From the NCBI GenBank assembly GCA_028865845.1, contig JAGWJK010000016.1, positions 1 to 14,898 on the forward strand: 14,898 nucleotides of DNA, in the 5' to 3' direction. The stretch comes from Rhizobiaceae bacterium (GTDB lineage: Bacteria; Pseudomonadota; Alphaproteobacteria; Rhizobiales; Rhizobiaceae). Made by a program: the position numbers and the translations under genes. The notes below the pieces were generated by a model. It saw only the letters and a list, made by a program, of their open reading frames with translations. It ran no database searches and had not been told where the DNA came from. The number at the start of each line of letters is the position of its first letter. The first letter of the stretch is position 1. Shown piece by piece: positions 14,281 through 14,898 of this stretch.

Positions 14281-14898
14281 TCAGACGGTGACCCTTTTGA
14301 TGCAGCGAAAGCCGACGTGAGTTGTAGACGTATCTTCCGGCTCGGCATGGCGCGCCGCCGGCCTGTAGCGGCGGCAGTAGTTGGGGGCGCAGAGATGCGA
14401 GCCGCCTTTCAGCACGCGGCGGGCGATGCGGATGTCCGGCAGGCGCGGATCGTAGCTTGCGCTTTCCGGGCCGCCGCGTGGGTTGACCGGCGTGCAGCAG
14501 GCTTTTGCGGCGGGTTCCGGATGCCGTGTCGACCAATAGTCTGTTGTCCACTCCCAAACGTTGCCGATCATATCGTAGACGCCGTAACCGTTGGCGGGGA
14601 AAGAGCGAACGGGGCTCGTCCGGTCCTTGCCGGTGGGCTTGGTGCTGTGGGTCGGGAACGTCCCTTGCCATGTGTTCGCCATGGCGATGCCGTCAGGCAT
14701 GAGTTCGTCGCCCCAGGCAAATTCCGTATTGTCAAGCCCGCCACGAGCCGCGAGTTCCCATTCCGCTTCTGTCGGCAGCACCAGTCCTTTCCAATCGGCA
14801 TAAGCTTCGGCGTCGCGGAAGGCGACATGAACCACGGGATGGTCGAGCTTGCCGCGCAGGTCGCTCAAGCCGCCATAGGGCCGCCGCCAATTGGCGCC
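14281..14898 (-). CDS. Formylglycine-generating enzyme (SUMF1-type sulfatase modifier), 5' end beyond window
   Basis: The frame is open from the right edge to the stop at 14281 and covers about the last 205 residues. The segments match FGE in order: GANWRRPYGG at the edge, HPVVHVAFRDAEAYADW, LPTEAEWELAARGG, GNVWEWTTDYW, and the active-site segment GGSHLCAPNYCRRYRP, then HVGFRC. The two cysteines (codons at 14391-14389 and 14376-14374) are five residues apart, like human FGE Cys336 and Cys341, which bind copper. That argues for a real oxygen-dependent FGE rather than a non-catalytic relative. Such enzymes convert a Cys in the CxPxR motif of type I sulfatases to formylglycine. No sulfatase is in the window; one may lie upstream, beyond the edge. 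The TTG at 14868 is not the start, because homology continues above it. Export of this protein cannot be judged. Confidence 0.92.
   Translation of the reverse strand, partial: GANWRRPYGGLSDLRGKLDHPVVHVAFRDAEAYADWKGLVLPTEAEWELAARGGLDNTEFAWGDELMPDGIAMANTWQGTFPTHSTKPTGKDRTSPVRSFPANGYGVYDMIGNVWEWTTDYWSTRHPEPAAKACCTPVNPRGGPESASYDPRLPDIRIARRVLKGGSHLCAPNYCRRYRPAARHAEPEDTSTTHVGFRCIKRVTV

Noticed and set aside
14267..14671. N-terminal extension of the HAD phosphatase frame (135 residues)
   Set aside because: It overlaps the FGE gene in another frame. The signal peptide and a strong Shine-Dalgarno at 14266 define the real start.
14868..14868. TTG as start of the FGE
   Set aside because: Family homology (GANWRRPYGG) continues upstream to the window edge, so the gene is cut by the window.
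1..14898. CRISPR array, tRNA, rRNA, insertion sequence or prophage
   Set aside because: I saw no regularly spaced repeats, cloverleaf-like genes, transposase or phage genes. The only repeated intergenic element is the 17-bp motif.

Overview
The window looks like a chromosomal or large-replicon segment of an alphaproteobacterium, most likely Rhizobiales (Rhizobium/Agrobacterium type). It is GC-rich with strong GC3 bias. It holds an N-terminal regulator domain common in rhizobial TPR/cyclase-like proteins, and many exported envelope proteins. I see no tRNA, rRNA, CRISPR array, insertion sequence or phage gene. Species cannot be fixed from the sequence alone.

Left part (1-5803). Two exported enzymes lie on the minus strand: a NodB-type polysaccharide deacetylase that runs off the left edge, and an HSL-family alpha/beta hydrolase. 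A possible 51-residue membrane peptide lies just upstream of the hydrolase. A small three-helix membrane protein on the plus strand converges on a minus-strand pair: a large MscS-family mechanosensitive channel with a signal peptide, followed 11 bp later by a polytopic membrane protein with an HPDGYGG motif.

Central part (5804-10743). From a divergent 300-bp region, plus-strand genes encode a 99-106 residue helical protein, a membrane-anchored regulator-like protein (winged-helix-like N-terminus, one TM helix, periplasmic TPRs), an outer-membrane beta-barrel protein, and a prokaryotic glutamate-receptor-like channel. A 17-bp motif (bottom strand TTTACCGTWACGTACTY, with small deviations) occurs three times, all in the two long intergenic regions flanking the small helical gene and the regulator. 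This suggests a local regulon read by one DNA-binding protein, perhaps the TPR regulator itself. That link is inference.

Right part (10795-14898). A tight minus-strand operon encodes, in transcription order, a formylglycine-generating enzyme (5' end off the window, both active-site cysteines present), an exported HAD-family phosphatase, a Tat-exported DUF1254/DUF1214 protein and a Sec-exported DUF1254/DUF1214 paralogue. Gaps are 5-22 bp and Shine-Dalgarno sequences are strong. The FGE predicts a type I sulfatase client, possibly encoded just beyond the right edge.

Overall this is an envelope-oriented region. The least explained parts are the repeated motif with its candidate regulator, the receptor-channel with a non-K+ pore loop, and the FGE-HAD-DUF1254 operon.
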